Shown here in pieces: positions 61,775 to 64,000 of a DNA stretch of 64,000 nucleotides. Position numbers and translations under genes: made by a program. Numbering within the stretch: the first letter of the stretch is position 1; each line of letters opens with the position of its first letter. The notes beneath the pieces were generated by a model. The model saw only the letters and a program-made list of their open reading frames with translations, was not told where the DNA came from and did no database searches. The stretch is taken from positions 1-64,000 of the forward strand of contig NZ_LITU01000045.1 in NCBI RefSeq assembly GCF_001280595.1. Reading direction: 5' to 3'. This DNA comes from Paenibacillus xylanivorans. GTDB taxonomy: Bacteria; Bacillota; Bacilli; Paenibacillales; Paenibacillaceae.

Positions 61775-63409
61775 TTACATGGATTTAGTCAGTGTGATAG
61801 AGCCATCTTTTTGAGCCCATTTTACATCCCAGCCAAGAAGCTCAGCGATGAAACGCAGTGGTACTTGCGTACGTCCATCTTTGTTAACAAAGACCGTTGC
61901 TCCAACGTTTTTCTTCATATCGTTCACTTCCATAACGTTGTTGTTTACCCAAAATTCCAGTGTATCCTTACCAGCCATTACGGTTACTTGCTGTGCTTTT
62001 TTATCCCATTTCACGGTTGCACCAATTCCTTCGCTCAGGAAGCGCAGTGGAATGTAGGTTGTGTTCTTCCAAAGCATTGGTGTTGTATCCATGTTGGTTG
62101 TTTTGTCATTGATTTTCAGCATTTTGCTGTTCAGTTGCATCCATACCGTTGTTGTATTGGTTTCGGGCATTGTCGGTGTAGTGGGTTGCTCTTGGAATTT
62201 GTCGTTGAATTGAGTCACGATTGCATTACCAAGGGCTTGACCTACACCAAACATGACTTTGAATCCTTCATGGTTTGTTGTGTACGAACCTTCGTAGTTA
62301 GCCGCAGCATATTGATCCAATACTTGTTGCACTTGCTTCTCATGTGTAGTCAGTGTTTGTTGTCCGGCAGCTTTTGGCAGGTTGCCTGCTGTTGCGGAAT
62401 CCAGGAATGTAGCGAACTCCGTCGTGAATCCGTCAATACGTTTCTCAACAGCTGCACGAGCCGTTGCATCATTGTTTTTAACAGCTGTTACATAGTCGCT
62501 TTGTGCATTCACATGGTTGGTTACCCAAATTTTTTCGAACGCATTCGCACCGTCGTTACCGTAAATGGAAGCGATCGCTGCTTTGAAATCCGTTGTGTTT
62601 CCAGCTTCAGCTGTAACCAGTGCATTCGATGCTGCTGTGCGGCCATCATATTGCTCTTGCATCTGCAGAGCCGACAGAGCAAAATGCTCGGAAGCCAGGT
62701 GATTCAACGCTGATCTCAGATCAGCTGCTGGTGTATCTGCTTTGCTATTCTCGAATTTCTCAGGCATTTGTGTTGTGATTGCTGTGGAAAGTGCTTTACT
62801 CACGTCGAACATTTCTTTGAAGCCCTCACGATACGCTTTGTATGCATCTGAGTAGTCACCAGCGACATATTCATCAAATACTTTTTGCACGAGATCTTCA
62901 TGTACTTTCAAAGCATTTTTGGCTGCTGCTTTTGGCAATTTTCCTTCGGTTGCTGTGCTCAGGAATGTAGAGAATTCTTCTACAAAACCATTGATGTTAT
63001 CCTGTGCCTGTTTGATCCCAGCCTGGTTGCCCATTTTAGTTGCTTTCACAAGATCGTCTGTATATTTGTTATGAGCACGGAAGATGCGTTCGAATTCTTT
63101 GGCTCCTGCATCACCGTAAAGGGAAGCGATAGCCGGCTGCATATCCAATGCATTTTGGTCGAGTGCTTTGTAAGCTGCGTCCGCATCTTTTGCTCCGTCA
63201 TATGCCTTCGCCATTGCGGTTACTGCGAGTGCAAAGTGTTCGGATAACAGGTGATCCAGGCTCGCTCTCAGGTCAGCAGCAGGTGTATTGACACTTGCCT
63301 TCATTGTAGTCATTGGTGTCTGTGGTGCTGCTGCAGCCCCGGCGATTCCTGGCATCAGAAGCGTCAAGCTCAGCATGGGTGCGATAAATTTCTTCATTTT
63401 CATTTTCAT
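61775..63409 (-). CDS. Secreted protein with two helical repeats and a copper amine oxidase N-terminal-like domain
   Basis: The 544-residue product has a signal peptide (residues 1-25, cleavage near AGAAAA), then two about 180-residue helical repeats (about 42-220 and 225-405) and a C-terminal copper amine oxidase N-terminal-like domain (about 428-544), a common envelope domain in Paenibacillus. Conserved between the repeats are His53/His237, Glu57-His58/Glu241-His242, His113/His299 with an Asp six later, and His170/His356, as in a metal-binding four-helix bundle. The function is unknown. It starts behind GAGGAGTGAACACGTA. Confidence 0.85.
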   Translation of the reverse strand: MKMKMKKFIAPMLSLTLLMPGIAGAAAAPQTPMTTMKASVNTPAADLRASLDHLLSEHFALAVTAMAKAYDGAKDADAAYKALDQNALDMQPAIASLYGDAGAKEFERIFRAHNKYTDDLVKATKMGNQAGIKQAQDNINGFVEEFSTFLSTATEGKLPKAAAKNALKVHEDLVQKVFDEYVAGDYSDAYKAYREGFKEMFDVSKALSTAITTQMPEKFENSKADTPAADLRSALNHLASEHFALSALQMQEQYDGRTAASNALVTAEAGNTTDFKAAIASIYGNDGANAFEKIWVTNHVNAQSDYVTAVKNNDATARAAVEKRIDGFTTEFATFLDSATAGNLPKAAGQQTLTTHEKQVQQVLDQYAAANYEGSYTTNHEGFKVMFGVGQALGNAIVTQFNDKFQEQPTTPTMPETNTTTVWMQLNSKMLKINDKTTNMDTTPMLWKNTTYIPLRFLSEGIGATVKWDKKAQQVTVMAGKDTLEFWVNNNVMEVNDMKKNVGATVFVNKDGRTQVPLRFIAELLGWDVKWAQKDGSITLTKSM

Positions 63410-63511
63410 TACGTGTTCACTCCTCGGTTAGTTTTGTTTATCCTTTGTTTCCTCGTCCTCGTCTTCATAGGGTGTAACGCAGGGTTCTTCAATCTGGATC
63501 ACTCTCTGGGC

Positions 63512-63554
63512 AAAAAAAATCGCAGCCTCCTTCCAGGAAAGCCGCGAATACGCG
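63512..63554 (-). promoter_or_regulatory. Leader with terminator-like hairpin before the helical repeat gene
   Basis: On the minus strand CGCGGCTTTCCT pairs with AGGAGGCTGCG and is followed by eight T, about 100 bases before the start. CGCG-TATT-CGCG (63543-63554) is an alternative hairpin sharing the first arm. This looks like an attenuator. The rest of 63410-63737 is AT-rich and shows no gene. Confidence 0.5.
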
Positions 63555-63737
63555 CCACAACAAGGTTTGTCTCAAATTTAAAATTTTAAAATTATAGTGA
63601 TCCGTTCTATCCAGCACTGCATGCATACTGTAAGTAAAGGACTTTATTTTCCTATATTTATCAATAAAAGCTTACATCCAAAGTGAACCTGAAGTACAAT
63701 GAACAGAACGATTGATTTCAATGAAGGAGGTCATCGC

Positions 63738-63944
63738 ATGACATTGCTGCCCTATATTTTAATTGTTGGCATCGCCCTGTTCGGTGGGATCGCTACGATG
63801 ATTATTGGGAATTCGAAAGCGAATCAGACCAGCAACCCCGAGTATGATCGCAGAACCAAGCAAAACCTGAGCAAACTTACCTATGTATACGTTGGTGCCA
63901 TCGTTCTCGGCATAGGAGGTTTCGTCCTGTATTTATTCAACTGA
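63738..63944 (+). CDS. Small two-helix membrane protein, unknown function
   Basis: A 68-residue protein with two hydrophobic helices (about residues 3-23 and 48-67) and a polar middle (NSKANQTSNPEYDRRTKQN). I do not recognise a named family. The start at 63738 follows AAGGAGGTCATCGC, a near-perfect ribosome site, so the gene is very likely real. The 56 bases after it show nothing. Confidence 0.8.
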   Translation: MTLLPYILIVGIALFGGIATMIIGNSKANQTSNPEYDRRTKQNLSKLTYVYVGAIVLGIGGFVLYLFN

Positions 63945-64000
63945 ATGACTTGGTTGTCAGCAAAGTACATGTTTAAACTTTTCAAGTAATTCAATGTTCC

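Noticed and set aside
61811..62713. Plus-strand open frame of 300 codons
   Set aside because: Antisense to the helical repeat protein, Cys- and Phe-rich, no start signal.
63420..63600. c-di-GMP or preQ1 riboswitch before the helical repeat gene
   Set aside because: The required core sequences are missing; only a hairpin with a T run is seen.
1..64000. CRISPR arrays, tRNA, rRNA, prophage or transposase genes
   Set aside because: No regularly spaced repeats, cloverleaf-like genes or transposase and phage motifs were recognised.

Overview
The window looks like chromosomal DNA of a Paenibacillus-type Gram-positive bacterium. Supporting signs are strong purine-rich ribosome sites before nearly every gene (with several TTG and GTG starts), a QoxABCD-type quinol oxidase, several CUT1 sugar importers that lack their own ATPase, a YesM/YesN two-component pair, and neighbours that resemble Bacillus proteins (PdxK, PssA plus a short DedA, BdbC, YozB/CtaM). 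I saw no rRNA, tRNA, CRISPR array, phage or insertion sequence. About 85% of the genes lie on the minus strand, so most operons read from high to low coordinates.

Region 0-13 kb: an NADPH-dependent oxidoreductase with an 18-bp palindromic operator, then an alpha-glucoside phosphorolysis locus. In reading order this is a LacI regulator, a GH65 phosphorylase, a sugar-binding lipoprotein, two permeases, a six-hairpin glycosidase, beta-phosphoglucomutase and a GH13 oligo-1,6-glucosidase. The GH65 enzyme should release beta-glucose 1-phosphate, which beta-phosphoglucomutase turns into glucose 6-phosphate. Operators of the form CCGAAACGTTTCGG precede the GH65 gene and overlap the lacI ribosome site. 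A roughly 210-bp element with terminal inverted repeats lies inside the locus.

Region 13-18 kb: qoxABCD quinol oxidase operon and a small membrane protein. Region 18-34 kb: a second glycan locus with a YesM/YesN pair, two LplB/LplC-type permeases, three tandem paralogous binding lipoproteins, a GH95 alpha-L-fucosidase and a GH1 beta-glucosidase. It carries a different repeated operator-like motif, AAAACGTTTT.

Region 34-45.5 kb: an MFS exporter with divergent TetR, an amino-acid ABC importer with an OsmC protein, a second TetR gene, UppP, a thioredoxin-like protein, an aldo-keto reductase, phosphoglycerate mutase, a DUF420 (CtaM-like) oxidase assembly factor, and a CPA2 antiporter behind a hairpin-rich leader. 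Region 45.6-50.3 kb: an apparent four-gene operon joining a two-component system to phosphatidylserine synthase and a short DedA protein, then PdxK.

Region 50-64 kb: a two-component system with an ABC exporter, DegV, a plus-strand COG3694/COG4586-type ABC exporter with a zinc-peptidase-like gene, a MerR-controlled membrane alpha/beta hydrolase, a YtkA/FixH-like lipoprotein with BdbC, and a secreted protein with two copies of a histidine-containing helical domain plus a copper amine oxidase N-terminal-like domain. All functions are read from sequence motifs and family knowledge; no database search was possible.
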